DNA of 64,000 bases from Liolophura sinensis (GCF_032854445.1 NC_088300.1:60674984-60738983), one strand, 5' to 3'; shown: positions 37,391 to 51,108, counted from the stretch's first letter. Translations and numbers: made by a program. Notes: a model not told the origin generated them from the letters alone.

Positions 37391-37699
37391 TGTCTCGTGA
37401 GTACAAAATAAAGCTGGCTGTAGAATGTGCATTTAAAATCTGAATTATATAATCTGTTCATCAGACATTATGAACAGGCATTCATATACCAGCTGTAAAC
37501 CAGTCATGGGTTGCTGGTCAATAATTGTAAGGAAAATTGTCAAAACTACCAAAGAACTAAGAAAATATATACAGAACGAAAATAGGATGGAAGGTGCATA
37601 CAAAGAGATGCAGTTTCCAATGTAGGAAAGACACAAGGTATGTTCTACAGGCGACTGAGTGAAATCAGTATTCAGATCACGTACCATACTAGAAAAAAG

Positions 37700-37790
37700 T
37701 AAAATAATAAAATATGTATCTCAGTTGCTCATTGACTGCAACTGTTCACATATCCAATGTGGTGATCTAATTCAACATGATGAATATATG
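37700..37790. repeat. dispersed repeat, copy 2 of a pair with 35165
   Basis: AATAAAATATGTATCTCAGT, GACTGCAACTGTTCACATAT and TCTAATTCAACATGATGAAT match copy 1 with scattered substitutions. Confidence 0.65.
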
Positions 37791-37917
37791 ACTGCCTAGC
37801 CTTTTTCATTTGACCTTGATGATATTTAGTGGGCTGATGATCACTTGTATGGCCGTTTGTGCAGTGTAACTTGCGTTTAAGACCACTTGTCTCTTAAACA
37901 ACATCTTATCCATATCT

Positions 37918-38003
37918 GTGTGTCACATGTGCAAAGTCTGGCAGAAATTTGCCAAAGGTCATTGGTTTTCTCTAGGCACTCCCTTTTTTTCCACTCATAA
38001 AAC
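37918..38003. repeat. degenerate old SINE-like element
   Basis: AGTCTGGCAGAAATTTGCCA, AAGGTCATTGGTTTTC and CCACTCATAAAACTG repeat the signature at 37261 in the same orientation, 0.6 kb away. Confidence 0.5.
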
Positions 38004-41000
38004 TGTTTGCTGTCATATGCTTGAAGAATTCTTGAGAAAGCCACTAAACAATGATGAAATAAATGAAATTAATTACATGAGATATGTTTTCAAGATCAAA
38101 GCCTGCTGTTACTCAGTGCAACTGGGGGTCAAAGCAATCTGACTGATTTTTCCTAGCAATACTGCCGATCAAGTGAATGATATGTTCCAGAGCCTACACT
38201 GATACAATCAAACAGCCTGTATGTATAGTTTATAGCTCTCCACTATTAAAAGACAACAACATATTCCTTTGTTCACAGCATCCAATGGATATACAGTACA
38301 TACAGTACAGTTCCGTCTGAAACCCCAAAATGAGCAAGTTAATTCACGTGAAACTTCTCAGCATTTTCCCTTGGACTTTTAAGCAATCTTCTGAAGAGTG
38401 TGTTGATCAATGAACCTGACTGCTCACAGTAGGCTGGGCAAAATGTCTGCTTAAGCCTACATGCTGATTTATGTACTCCTGTAAATGTACATGTAGCTTT
38501 ATGCAAATAAATGCTCTGTTCAAACATTTTAATTTACTTTAATAGACTGTATAAAATATTCATACACACATACATACATGTACATATGTTCCATTTGCTG
38601 GTTCTGAGCTATTCATAAAAGCAATTACATGTCAACGATGAAATTCCAAGCAAATTCGTTCCCATGTCAAGCCTTGGAAATAAAGCCTTCAAACTTGAGA
38701 TTTTAAAATTTACCTGTATATGTTCAACATGTTACACCTATAAATGGAACTATATCGATGTGGTTGAAAGATGTCATCCTGCAGTGGATTTAAAGGGTTT
38801 ACTGAAAAAATGTCATTGAGAACATGCTCTTTCCCCTAAACTCCTTATTCCCCTCTCTAGTTACCAATGCTGGAGAGGGAGTTACACGATTGTCAGGCAA
38901 GTGGGCTATGTTGAAATAACAGTGCACGGCTGCACCCAAAGAAGTTGAACGTATAATTTAACACTGTCCATCTAACTGGAACTGGCTGTTAAGTATCATT
39001 TAAAGCCATTACACCCATCTATATTTACTTCATTGGTCAAAATAACTCTTGAACAATGTAGCAATTATTTAGCTCTGAATAATTTGATGCTTGTTCCTGG
39101 TTTCTCATTCCTAGTTATTACAACAGTAGTCCTGACCTGTCCAGAAATAACAGCCACGCACGATTAATGCAAAAGACAGCAATTTCTAAAGGTCAAAAAA
39201 ACTGGCCAATCATCTTCGATTCTGCAGAGAGCAATTTGCTGTACAACTTCAGTACGGATGATCTGGACTTCAGCTCTCCACAAATGTGGTTTTCATGATA
39301 ACTCATTTTCAGAGTGCAGAAGTCTTCTTTGAGAGGTATCTTTCCAAGCTAAAGCCCTGTTAATACTTCCCCACCTTTGCCTACTGAAGTGGGAATTGAG
39401 CAAAAATGAGACAGCACAATGGTTTGTCTAATGGCAGTCTTCTTCACATGGTACACCTTGGGCTTTGGGAACTTTTTTCACCTGTATCAGTAACCTCGTT
39501 GAGTTTTTCTCTCGCTTTACTAGCTCAGATTGAGGAGATCATTGACGCATTTCTCAAAAAGGGAAAAAGAAAAAGAACATTCAAGATCGGACAGATCGAA
39601 GTCTGTCACAGCCAATACAGAATCGCTCCTGGATTTGACAACGTGCACCCACAATAACCTCTTCAAATGTTACACAGTAACTTTTTTTCAGGGGTAGGGT
39701 TTCTATTTTATTGACAAATGACTGCAGTCTAATCGACAATGAATACTTCTTGCAACACAGCAGCTAAATCCACAGGGAAATGTACCCACTCTTCAATCTC
39801 AGTGCTCATTATGTAACTCTGTATGTGCTGTCTTAAATAATACAGAACCTGTATGGGATTTATATGAATTCTAACATACACATGGATTGTTCCATTGTAA
39901 TTTGAATAGACACGGGTATGAGATAAAATAAGGGTATTAGTATCAACAAACAATAACAATTTTTCAATAATACCAGGATAATATTACTCATTAACTCTGT
40001 CTCAAATCAGGAAAACCCCATCTTCCTCATGCCTTGATGCACGAATGCAAAATACATGATACTAAATTTACAAATCACTGAATCTATCATAATTTCTCCA
40101 GAAATGAGATTAAAAACTAACATACATGTATCATCAATCAGTGTGGCAAAAAAAGGGTCTCACAGTTTGCTTTGCGTGTAATGTTATAAACTATCAAAAT
40201 CATATCATACACGTATAACAGGGAATGTCTGGGTTGTTTTTTTTTGGGGGGGGGGGTGCTGCCATATGCTTGAAAAACCATGCCATACATTATGAAGACA
40301 CCTGCGTCTGTTCCCAAGGTCACACTGACCAGGATTCATAATTACAGTTGACTTTCACTGATGAGTACCAAGCTAAGCAACCCCCACATACTATTTTATT
40401 TATAGTCTTTGAAGATATCATCAACTTTTTCATTGTGAACTGATACTCCGCTAAAGTGAAAGTCTAGCTCTGCTCTTTAAATTTGTGAAGAATGGACTGA
40501 TCAATATTTCCTTTGCAATTCAAGAATATTTTTTTTGAAAAAAAAAAAGGCTTTTCCAACATAGCAGTGTATAGAATTTCAACACAAATATACACCTACA
40601 CAATTTCAGCAGTACTGATCTCCATTTAAGTGAAAGTCTGTGTATCATGGACTAATGAATATTGTCATCGCAATTCTCAAACATTCTCAACATTGAAATA
40701 CATCAAGCATTAATTCCCAATATGCTTGTGCACGCAATTATGAAAGAAATCCAGACCTACACAACCATACATGTTTTATTGTATTTAACCACACTGCAAA
40801 ATTCACTCTGAATACCGCTACTTTTGGTTAAAGTATGATTAAAATTTCAAAGACCAATGTAGACTTATACTGCTTAGGGAAAGAAATGTAACTCTGTGGG
40901 TGGCACGCAGGGGAACTTTTAATTTCCTAATGCTCTGTCCATGCCATTATTTCATAACAACAAAGTTAACTGCGGGGGAAACACTCAATAACAATTTACA

Positions 41001-41939
41001 TTAAGACAACACGAGCTCGTCTAGAGATATTCACAAAGACAAAGAAAAAGAAGACGAAAAAGAAATGGGTTAAAGTGATGCAAATCGAATAAACGCTCCC
41101 ACTTTAGTTGGCTAGAAGTAGAAAAGCTATGGCATTGTGAAGTCCTGGACCTTGATCAATAGGAAACCTGGAGAGAGAGAAAGCTAATTGAATTGAAGCG
41201 TTAGGACTTGCTGCTCTTATGATCCCATGGGTTCCACCTCCCATCTAGTGTATAGGAGACAAAACCTGTCTACCTTCCACTCCATAAAACTATGTCCTCT
41301 GTCTCAAGTTTACATCATAACACAGTTACATGCCATTATCAAGATTATTGAGAAAATCAATGGCCCAGTGCCCTCCCTGTATTTTTCCTCGTGCTCCCCA
41401 ATTCCAAAGTTCGAGTAACATTCCTTTGCAGAGTCCTGGAGTTTGGAATTGGTATCATGCTTGGGTTGGCAGTGGGTAATACTTGCTGGAGGAAGGAAAA
41501 CATTTAAAGAGTCAGTCTGCATGGTCTGGCAGCAATTCTAGTAATTATTATTTCCTGGCTCAGAACAGCTGCCCTTGTTCTGTACGAGAACTGTCCAATC
41601 CGAAGAGTCACCCCTATAGCGCTTCTTGACAGCGAGCCCTGCACACAAAGACTGACAAATCAACAGCACCCTGATGAGATAAAGTGGGAGCAACTTTCTT
41701 TTTTCCTGGCCGTAATAGCAAGGCTCTGTGAAGAATTAAGTGGAATTATTCATTTGAAGAGCGAGGTCTGTGATTTAAGGTCAGTCAATGACAAGACTGG
41801 GTTAAAAGAAAGGTTATAGCATGGTTGGTTAACTGCTGATCACGAAAGCCTGAAGAGGTATTATCTGGACAGACAGGGATCTCCCCAGACAGGAAGTGGC
41901 CTCCGATGGGCTGTTTATTGTGAGAAAACCTTTACTTAC

Positions 41940-42130
41940 CACCCTGTACGTCCACAGCACATGACACAGGCCAGGACAAGGACCAGTAATATGAGCACAC
42001 CGACAGGGATGAGAACACATGCCAGGAAGTCCTGGAACAAGCTGTGGACTCGGCCATGCACAGCCGACGGAGGATCATAGTCATCCACCAAACTCCAAGC
42101 AAACGGTGAACTGTCACCTGCAGGCACACC
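41940..42130 (-). CDS. SGCE: alpha/epsilon-sarcoglycan, transmembrane exon
   Basis: The minus-strand acceptor is TTGCTGTTGTCAG and the donor is GGGTG|GTAAGTAAA, a strong site. The 191-bp exon is phase 0 at its start and encodes 63 residues plus two bases. It opens GVPAGDSSPFAWSLVDDYDP. A membrane segment follows, FLACVLIPVGVLILLVLVLA, then CVMCCGRTG. In the family, the segment reads (Y)TDFL...VP...LAYIMCCRREG, so the DFL, the P early in the helix and the MCC just after it line up. This places the protein as a type I membrane protein with its tail downstream. Short open frames in the other minus frames are shadows. Confidence 0.92.
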
Positions 42131-44826
42131 CTGACAACAGCAAGTGAAGACAAAGTATTACACCATTTGATTCATAATTTCGGAACACAGGTCACTCCAG
42201 TAGACTGCAGCAGGGAAAGGCTCGGGTAAAAATATCCGAACATTATTATTTTCCAGCCTGCTTTTCCCCCCGAGGGATTTGGACAGCCAGGGAGGACATT
42301 GAAGGTAAGAACATCAGGAAAATAATCACATTTTTTTTACTGCTGTTTCATTAAACTGTTCACATTTATCACAGGTTGTACAGTGTCATTTTTTTTATCA
42401 CAGTTTATATATCATATCAGCAATGTACATGTGTGTTTTCTAGTTATCAAGCCTTAGCTGTCCATGCATGTGTTGGGCCAGTCAGGCATGCCTATTATAG
42501 AATTCATTCCAGGAAGTGGCATGGAGTGGTATTTGCCACAATAGGTTACAGGCACAAGTGTTCTCTTACTTTGTACAGTGAGAACTGTAGTGATAAAGCT
42601 ATGGCCATTCACTTCTACACCATACTGTAATTAAGTCACGGCCTGCGGACAAAATGAAACCATTGAGTTAAACGCAAGAGCTACAGGAGCTAGTGTAATC
42701 CATTTATATCTAAAAAATAATTCAGTTTTTCTTGATATTAAACACATGCCAGATGCCATTTGTTCTATAATGTAATTATCCTGAAATATAAATCACATTA
42801 ATATTACAGAAGCAAGTATTGTGTAATTTTTATTTAAAGCATTCCGTTGATGATATATGTATAATAGCAACAGACTGTGATAATTATGCTGATCATCAAA
42901 TGAGAACTAGATCTGGTTAATTGTTCATGAAAACTTAAGAAATTAAAGAAGTAAAAAATTTTGATGAATTCATAACAGGCTATAAACTTGAAGAAAGTTC
43001 AATGTCTTAAAACAATGGATGTAGAAACCTGAAACACTTGAAAGACTCTGTAAAATGGATTTAGACGATGATTTTTTTAAAAAATATTAGTCTTTATAAC
43101 CCTGTAAAATTACTTGAAGCTATTATGAAGATAAAATTAATGACATCAGGTTACGATCTGTTTTATACCTTCACACGATTTATGATTCAAGATCAGTTTT
43201 AAAGACAGATTATTGCTTAGTTCTAGATTATGATGATCCAATATACTCCAAACAGTTTTGATGGATGCCTTCATCTCATTTCAAGGTCGTGGTGGTAGAT
43301 CGCAGTCTGCAGGCTCTCCATTAATAACAGTCATTTGAAGTAAAGATGTAATGTTTTAAACCAGAAAAAATTCAACATAATAATAATCCTCTCCTTCATG
43401 CCACCAACTATGTGACATTCATCCATTAGATAAATTAGATGTCTTGTCACAAAAACCTGAGCACTTTTTATAAATAAAATCAATCTTAGAACATGTATAA
43501 AATGTCTTGCCCAAACCAAACAAAAAAAAAACAAAAAAAAAACAATAATAATAATATTACAAATATAAGGAACATAAGGAAAAAAAACTTAAAGAAAAAA
43601 GAACAAACAAAACAAAAATACACCCTTACATCTGTGTTGGTGTAATTTGTGATCTCTCTCCAACATTAAATTATTAATAAGAAGTCTTTCACAGAGAGGC
43701 CAAACAACCCTGGGAGATAGGTTCCACCCAGATGAAACGAGCAGTGAGCAACACTTGGCAAAGCATTTCTCCAGTCGGCCACTGAAGCTCCACTCATTGT
43801 CACAGAGTATATGTGCCAATCCTTTATAAACAAAGCAAGGAAATTTAAGTGTTGCTACCATATATTATTCAGTGATGTCCTGAAGTGATGTGCTATAAAA
43901 TTCTAATGGACTCTGGCATGCTACAGTAAACGGATGTTTGGTGGGAAGGTGGAGGATCAAGGGGGAGTGGGGGTGGGGGTGAGGTGGCGTTTAGTGAACC
44001 TGGAGACTCATTGTCTCAATCCCCCCACCACTGTCTATACTGGCAACAACTTAACCAAAGTCTACAAATTAATATGAACACTTAGGCAAAAGTGTAGCAC
44101 CAACACAACCTTGACATAAACTTTAGAAGATAGGTAAAGATACCCAGGTACTTAACTAAAATAATACAACAGATTTCAACTTATACACATATGCTTAGCT
44201 ATAATAACACACAGTAAGTTATAATCAATGGCTTAATGCTTTTGACTGCCAGAGTCAAACTAGTAGTAAGACTGGATTACAACAGCATAACTATATAAAA
44301 GTTTAAACCTTGCAAAACTGAATATTTCAAAACAAAAAATGACCTCAAAAAGTAAACTCCTAAGCATTTACATCTTTCTGGTATATTTCCACTGAATGGT
44401 GTGTTGATTAAGGAAGTTGAGAAAAGGGGAACACAAATATAAAACAGGTATCCCAGGGCGAATCTATTTTTAGCCAATCAAACGCACTTAAACTCAACTT
44501 TGGGTTTTAGTTTGTGATATGTCAGTAATATCCACTCATTACATGAAGTTAAAAGGGACATAAATCAAATGTGCGGCCAAATCAGTGTTTCTTAAAAGAT
44601 GCTTACATGATATGAAGTCAAATCAGTTAGGGTATCCAAATACATAATGAAAATACTGAATACATAACATGTGATCAAGATTTGTTTGGACTTCTTGGTG
44701 TTTTCCTAAAATAGATAGGTTTTCCTAAAATAAATAGGTGAAATTCAAACTGTTTGTTGAACCATTAAAATACGTGATGGGTATATTCCACACATTTTAA
44801 ATCTGAATTTCAAAGTACGTCCCAAG

Positions 44827-44827
<1 letters not shown>

Positions 44828-44869
<42 letters not shown>
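44828..44869. repeat. (TA)21 microsatellite
   Basis: An uninterrupted run of TA dinucleotides. Confidence 0.97.
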
Positions 44870-44872
<3 letters not shown>

Positions 44873-47800
44873 TATAACTAATAACGAGTGTTGGGATCAA
44901 CATTAGAGCGTGAAACGCAAATTCTACAAGGGTAATATCAAAAGGTGTTGATACATGTAGTTAAAATGAATAAATGTATGCCATTTTGTTTAAATCTCAT
45001 AAATTTCCAATGAAATGAGTAAATAATAAATGACTGACGCCTTATCAGTAGAGTTTCTCCAAAACAGTGAGGAATAGGTCACCCAATACAGTATGAAATT
45101 GCAATCAAAACCTGATAAAGAATATGTACTGATTTCCTGTTGTTGTACTGAGTCAGGAATATTATTCATTAAGACTGAAAATTCAATCAAAATATGTTTG
45201 ATGTTGTGCTGTTAATTGGAGTCAGACGAACACAATCTGAAGTTCTTATTTATTTATTGTTGCAGTAAGTTTTATGGGAGCGGGAGGCCTGTGTTCCTGG
45301 GCTAATGGGAGCTCGTAAAACTCCTTCCTGCCTGTATCAAGACAGTCCAAAGCTGTGAACTCATTTGTTCTTTCCTTTATTGTGTCATAATTATTGGTGT
45401 ACAAGTGCTCATAAAACATATATGAAGTAAACATGGCCTGCAATGTCACTGAAGAAAACGATGAATTCTACTGTCATTTGGACCTAATCTGTGTAGATTA
45501 GAGCTTCCTCAAGCTTCCCATTAAACCAGCTCATGTCCAGACATGCACACCATACTGGTGAAATGTCGCCCAAATGGCGCCTCACAAGCATTGCTGACCG
45601 CTTACTGTCACCAAACAGTGCAAGTGGTGGACTTTACTCATTGCCAGTCCCAGGCATGCCAGGTTGGATTCGACCCACACATCCTGTGTCTTAGCAGTTG
45701 AAAAGCAATTAAGCACCTTATAAACTACGTGGACCAAGGCTCACCCCCCTAACATTGAAGCAATGATTCTGATTTCAATGAACGCTAAAATCTAAAGTAT
45801 TTTGTAGAGCGATGCCCACCTAGTACTGAATACAAACAAATTCACCTGAATGACTAAGTGACATTCCATGAGCATACAGGTCTGTGTCAAAGTCATGATG
45901 AATTAATACAATGAATTACAAGATGTACCCCATTTCAAGAAGACTCAAGAACTTTATTTCCAGAAAATGTCAACATACATAAACCTATATAACCACAAAT
46001 CACTGAAAATTATTGGATCTTATCATGATTAAGCCCTTTTATTTTCTCACCATTGTTTTTTACTATCTCTTAGTTACGAGGTTAGCCAATCGTGAAGTCA
46101 ACTGACTGCCTGGAAGTCTGAATAGATCTGGCAAATTGACAAGTTTCTAGTTCGTCCTACATGCCCACCATCTCACAATACCTGTAGGAATCATGCCAAG
46201 TTTGTCGTTAATCTAATGTGACTATCTGTCAATGTTGATTCATTTCCATAAAACAAATGCCCTTCAAAACTTCCAACTAACTATAAGTTTTAAGTTAACA
46301 TTATGTATCTCCACTTCTGTACATTCTATATCTCCATTTCTCACACAAATATGCACCACCTAGAACTTACAGGCCCTAGTTCTTCAAAAATATAGTTGTT
46401 TCTGGAAAATCAGAATTGTATTCTGTACTTTGGTTTGCTAAAATCTTTGCATAAGTTTAGAGTAGCAACAAAGTTGTTCACCAGTTACATTTGCAACATA
46501 TATGCCCCAAAATATAACATTTCCTAGATATGCCTAAGAAATGTTAACTTTGCTAGAAATGCCAAGAAATATAACACTTTGTATATTTTCAGATACACAG
46601 AAATGTAATAATTCCAATATATATCCACAGAGATGTAGTATTTGTTAGTAAAGGCATCCATAAAATATCTGTTACTCCAAGACATAATGATTGAGATCCA
46701 AGTTCGTGGCAAGCAAAAGCATGCTTGCACAGCATCTTCATCTCTGAACCAATCTTAATAAAATAACCAGAGGTTCTGTGGTCCTACATGTAAATGCCAA
46801 TTGTCAGTTTCATCAAACACTGATCAGGTTAACCTGAAGTACCCACGTCTGAATAAAACAGGCAACGGCAATAAGAGTTTAGCCATACATACGGCTTGGT
46901 AAGCAGGGTGGAATAGAGAGACGAAAGTCAATATTGAAACTGCGTGCCTTGAGACGAATTTCCCCACAACTGTCTTGGGAGCCATGGCTAAAGCTAATGA
47001 GCATATGGTAAGGTAAGGATTATCAATCCTGCTGAACAGACAAGTGGAAACATCACTTAAGGCTGGCCCTATGGGGAGCTACGCCTTGCTGTGACCCAGT
47101 ATATATACCTAAGAGGTATACATGTTGACTTCGAATGGCACATAGTAGCTAGTACATTACACTGTAGGCTATATACAAGAACTTTTATCTTTTAATGGGA
47201 AAAGACAAAATAACTACATTTTCCCAATGTATTATTCAAGAATAACATATTGTTAGCCACTTGCTGAAGAATGGAGTCTTCAAATAACCTGTGATAAGCT
47301 AGATTATTTTTTTTTTTTAACAGCTATCATATGTATGTTTGAGTGCCGAAACATAGATGTCACTGTACGTGTTAACAGATACGTTATTTCTGGCCAATCA
47401 TATTGCATCAATTTTCAATCTTCTGGATGATACCTCCAAGTGATGTTTTTCTGCTTTGAGTACATGCCATCCTCAACCTGGGTGATGTAACATAGCCAGA
47501 GAAATACAGAGCTCTGTTACATCTATAATACCCCACTCCCATAATGGCTGCACTTTCACAACTACCACAAGCTGGAACTGATCACATTTTATCTTGTTTC
47601 TGTCAGATTTATTTGTACGGAATTGTACACATCATTCATATTTTATTAGTTACCTTTCAATGCCACACTCAAGCATGTATTACTCCTCAGTACATCAGAC
47701 ATAAAAAGTTTTGATACAGGCGTGACAGGCAACATATAGTTATAACTACGGTTTTATTTTCCTTTGCTAACAGAACTGTAGTGGTCACAAGTAAAAGACA

Positions 47801-48869
47801 AGCACAATAGCATCTTAGGTTGAGAAAATAGGGTACATAGTAATCAGGCTTTCAAAAGTGTAACACTATGCGTATTGATATTTTGTTCTAGGCAGTTATA
47901 TGCTGCACTCGGGAAGTATGTGGGCATGATTTGTGAACTTTTTTCAAGGATTAGACCAAGTACCAGCTATATCGGTAAATCTAGACCCATTTATAAAAGA
48001 GAATCTTTTTTTTCCACCGAGTCCGGGCTTGTACAGCATGAATGATATGTTATTTATGCATTGTTCAAGAATATTAGATATGTACATGTATATCAGTGAT
48101 AAAATATTAATTCATTGAGGAGACATATCTCACCTAGCCAGCCAGATGTACATGTGCCCATCAAACCTCTTGGGATATATGCAATACCACTGTCGAGGCA
48201 AGGTCAAGATCACTGCTCTACAGCTAGCTGCATGGTCTGCTGGGAGAGCGGCTCTGTTATATTAGACTGCTTGTCCAAACACCCGCACAAACCCTAAGGC
48301 AGGCATGTGAATTAGAACATGTAGTTTTCGTTGATGTCTGTCAGTACAGCTGGGTTAACTTCCCACACTGTCAGTACCATGTGTAGAATTCTCAACCCTC
48401 CCAAGTGTTTTCATTGTCTTGTCTTCCTCAGAAATAATATGTCAGTATGTTAAATTCCAAGTACTAATTGTAAAAAAATAAATTTCAAATTAATATCATC
48501 ACCAACTTATGATGATCTTTTAGTTATTTATTTACTTCATTACTATTTCCACAATAACTGAGAAATAAATGAGTCACCAACTTATAATGACATTTTATTA
48601 ATGTCATTTATTTAATTACTATTTTCACAATAACTGAGTATGTGTACAAACTTAAATTTCAAATTTAAATAGTTAACTGGTACTCAACCATGGCAGTTGT
48701 AAAGACTAGGTCTGTCATATTGATATAGTCAATGAGCCCTTCCTCAGATGCATGCTCATTGTGAAAAGTGGTTCTTCAATGAACTGACGTCACTATACCG
48801 TGTGATAGGAACCTCAACAACTTTCAAATTCCCTTCAAACAAATTTCATATACATGTACATGATGGCTG

Positions 48870-49005
48870 ATGGATTTATGGCATGTTTGGATGGAGGAAA
48901 CCAGGGAGAGCTCTGTAATTATATGACATACATGTATCTCTTTATGTAAAAACCAAACCAGTAATACTTGTATTTGAACACACGACTTCATTGGTGAAGG
49001 TCTAC
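48870..49005. repeat. degenerate SINE-like fragment
   Basis: GGATGGAGGAAACCAGGGAG and, further on, TTTGAACACACGACTTCATT with GGTGAAGG recall the body and head-proximal parts of family A. The tail is absent. Confidence 0.35.
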
Positions 49006-50645
49006 AGTAGTCAGCTGATCTAAGGGTTTCAGGAGTGCAAAAATCCCAATTTATCGATATAATGCCAGTCTTAGGAGCAAGTTATATAAATTAGTTGATT
49101 TAATTTTTTTTATTTTTATTTCTGAAAAGTTTACTTAGCCTGACAGCTAGTCATAAATTCAGGAAATTGTTTCTGCTGCAAGGTTGCATGTCAATTAATA
49201 GCTTACAGAGGGCTTTTAGGATTCTGTCAAAACTGTGGTCAATAGGTATTAAAAGGTTGAACAGGATATCATTTTGCCTGCGTATAAGTGCAGTGTCAAC
49301 TCTGATATTCTGGAAATGGGGTTTCTTAATGTCAAGAGTGTCATAAAGCTAAAACCACAGCAGTGTAATGTCAAGGAAGTTCCTAGACCTGCAAGCCCGC
49401 ACACATGTCACCTTGTTAATATAAAATGAGGAAAAACGATGCAAAACCGAGAAAAAAAAGTGAATAGAGGCAGCTCAGCACAGTAACATAATACTTACGC
49501 TTTACAGAAGCATTAATAATAAATGTGCATGGATTCCTTTGTCTCCATCATGCCATGGGGTGCTAATCGACCTGTGAGATAAAAGGTACTGTGTTCGAGA
49601 AGTTTAAATACACCCATGTTACTCAAACACAGCAACAAAATATTCCATGTGTTGCCTGGAAATGTCAAAATGTGTCTTAGAAATAACTGTAAATTGCACC
49701 ATACGGAGCAATGTTTTCACACCACATAAGGTTACAAGCTAACTTCTGATGGCTGAAAGCATATTATACATATTGTAATTGTTCAACCTTTTCAAATGTT
49801 TTCAAGGTGTCTGTTCAAGTATATTCTGAAGGCGTTATTCTGTAGAGACTGATGTAATTATACCGTTTGTAAAGCCCCGAGATTGGACAACTCAGCCATT
49901 ACAGTTTTGTCTTCAACATTGCATTAAAAAAGTGTAAAAATCACACTGAAGGTTGCACTTTCAAGTGCGAATAGGTTGAGGAATTAGGGTATACGATAAA
50001 CGACCTAAAATTTTGTGTAAAAATGGTCATGATGAAATGTCACCAATTGCTGCTCTTAGTGCTGAACCTTAGATTTTCTCAGCTGGATATCACTTTTACC
50101 ATACAAATAAAAGCCTCAAAATACCTTTTTCACATAAAATAAATAATACTGTCTGAATCATGAAAAATATACAACTTCGTCATGGGCAAAATTATAAGTC
50201 AGATACATGTACTGTATGTGACCATTAATAATGTAGGCCGGCAATGCCCAACTCAAGATGCTTTGCGCCGATACCTGCACTAACTCCTCCATCCACGATA
50301 TATGACAAGAAAGATTGAGCAGGGTTGGCAGAAGAAATGTCTGTCTCCTTCTACAGTACTCGCTCGTTTCTTTATGCTAGGCTATAAATCTTCGAGCTAT
50401 CCAAGATAATGTTCGAGTGTTGTCTGGAGGCAGACATATTAAGATGTTATATCATCTTGATCAGGCATTAATAACCTGCTGGCAGCCCAGACTCTCCGCT
50501 TCACTCGGACTGGCAAAAATTTGGCAAAAGTAATTCCTGGGTACACTAATACTGTCCTTGATAGTAAAATGCACTTGATTCAAATATTAGTCAGCAATGA
50601 AAGCACTTATAAAGCCCTTACCAACAAATGTCCAATTTCCTCATG

Positions 50646-51001
50646 GAGTGAGTGAGTGCTTGGGGTTTAACATCATACTCAATAATTTTTCAGTCATATG
50701 ACGACAAAGGAATGCTTAGGATGTATGTGATGGGCCTCATTGTTGCAGGATGTATTTCCATCATTCTGTTATCTTGTGCTGCTTCCCTGAGACGCCTTTC
50801 CGAAGGCAAGTAAGCCGCTCCACCCGAGCCATTATACTGATACAGGCAACAAGTCGTTGCGCTATCCCCTTCATCAAGAACGCCAAGCAAGAAAGTTACA
50901 ACTTCCTCTTTTAAAGTCTTAAGTGTGGCTTGACCCAGGATTGATCCTGGATCTACCTTTCCTGAAGCAGACACTCTACCAACTGTGCTATCCGGGCTGG
51001 T
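50646..51001 (-). repeat. SINE family B, full length with target-site duplication
   Basis: The 356-bp element has tail GAGTGAGTGAGTG. The minus-strand head ACCAGCCCGGATAGCACAGT has A-box TAGCACAGTTGG and a B-box-like GATCAATCC. The flanks are AATTTCCTCATG at 50634-50645 and AACTTCCTCATG at 51002-51013, a 12-bp duplication with one mismatch. Confidence 0.93.
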
Positions 51002-51108
51002 AACTTCCTCATGAACAACTGCAGTTCAAGGATGTGTGAATACACACTACCATATTTGTACACTTTCATATCAATAGCTGGCTAATCTACATTTTATAAA
51101 CAGATTTA

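Larger units (their letters stand above)
25645..41939 (-). other. sarcoglycan intron after the transmembrane exon, about 16.3 kb
   Basis: It starts with donor GTAAGTAAA on minus and ends at acceptor TTTTAAG. It contains family A SINEs at 26217, 28362 and 34363, plus minisatellites, a 216-bp-period duplication at 31748 and several dispersed repeat copies. Some longer plus-strand frames (29781-30224, 33370-33753) have no recognisable homology and are probably chance or repeat-derived. I saw no additional sarcoglycan exon here. Confidence 0.7.
21504..42130 (-). other. SGCE: alpha/epsilon-sarcoglycan gene, 3' half
   Basis: Four coding exons on minus are linked by matching splice sites and phases: 41940-42130, 25618-25644, 24082-24270 and 21885-21972. 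The introns are about 16.3 kb, 1.35 kb and 2.1 kb, all phase 2. The joined frame gives the last 164 residues: a juxtamembrane ectodomain piece, one membrane segment, and a cytoplasmic tail. Sarcoglycans are single-pass parts of the dystrophin-glycoprotein complex in muscle and other membranes. Invertebrates usually have a single gene of the alpha/epsilon type, so the symbol means that family and not strictly the epsilon paralogue. The extracellular exons are missing from the recognisable sequence and probably lie beyond 64000. Confidence 0.9.
42131..50645. other. probable upstream sarcoglycan intron, left part
   Basis: No extracellular sarcoglycan exon was found. I looked on minus for a family-conserved Asp-Trp-Cys and for the GGRVPLP-type segment and saw neither. 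A minus frame at 43589-43861 with a donor GTAAGG near 43622-43627 resembles nothing I know. A plus-strand segment at 42256-42303 is flanked by AG and GTAAGA but is isolated. Confidence 0.45.

Noticed and set aside
37184-37432. 82-codon minus frame that I first compared with the sarcoglycan tail
   Set aside because: The DNA matches a degenerate dispersed element (AAGGTCTGGCAGGTATTTGG) and the real tail exons lie at 24082 and 21885.
42256-42303. Plus-strand segment with TTTTCCAG acceptor and AAG|GTAAGAAC donor
   Set aside because: It is isolated, on the opposite strand within the presumed sarcoglycan intron, and its 16 codons resemble nothing I know.
43622-43830. Minus-strand open stretch ending at a GTAAGGGTG donor
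   Set aside because: I tried all three frames against the sarcoglycan ectodomain and found no matching motif.
18090-47555. Similarity of 18090-18140 and 47505-47555
   Set aside because: The shared blocks are short and broken, so the match is not strong enough to list as a repeat family.
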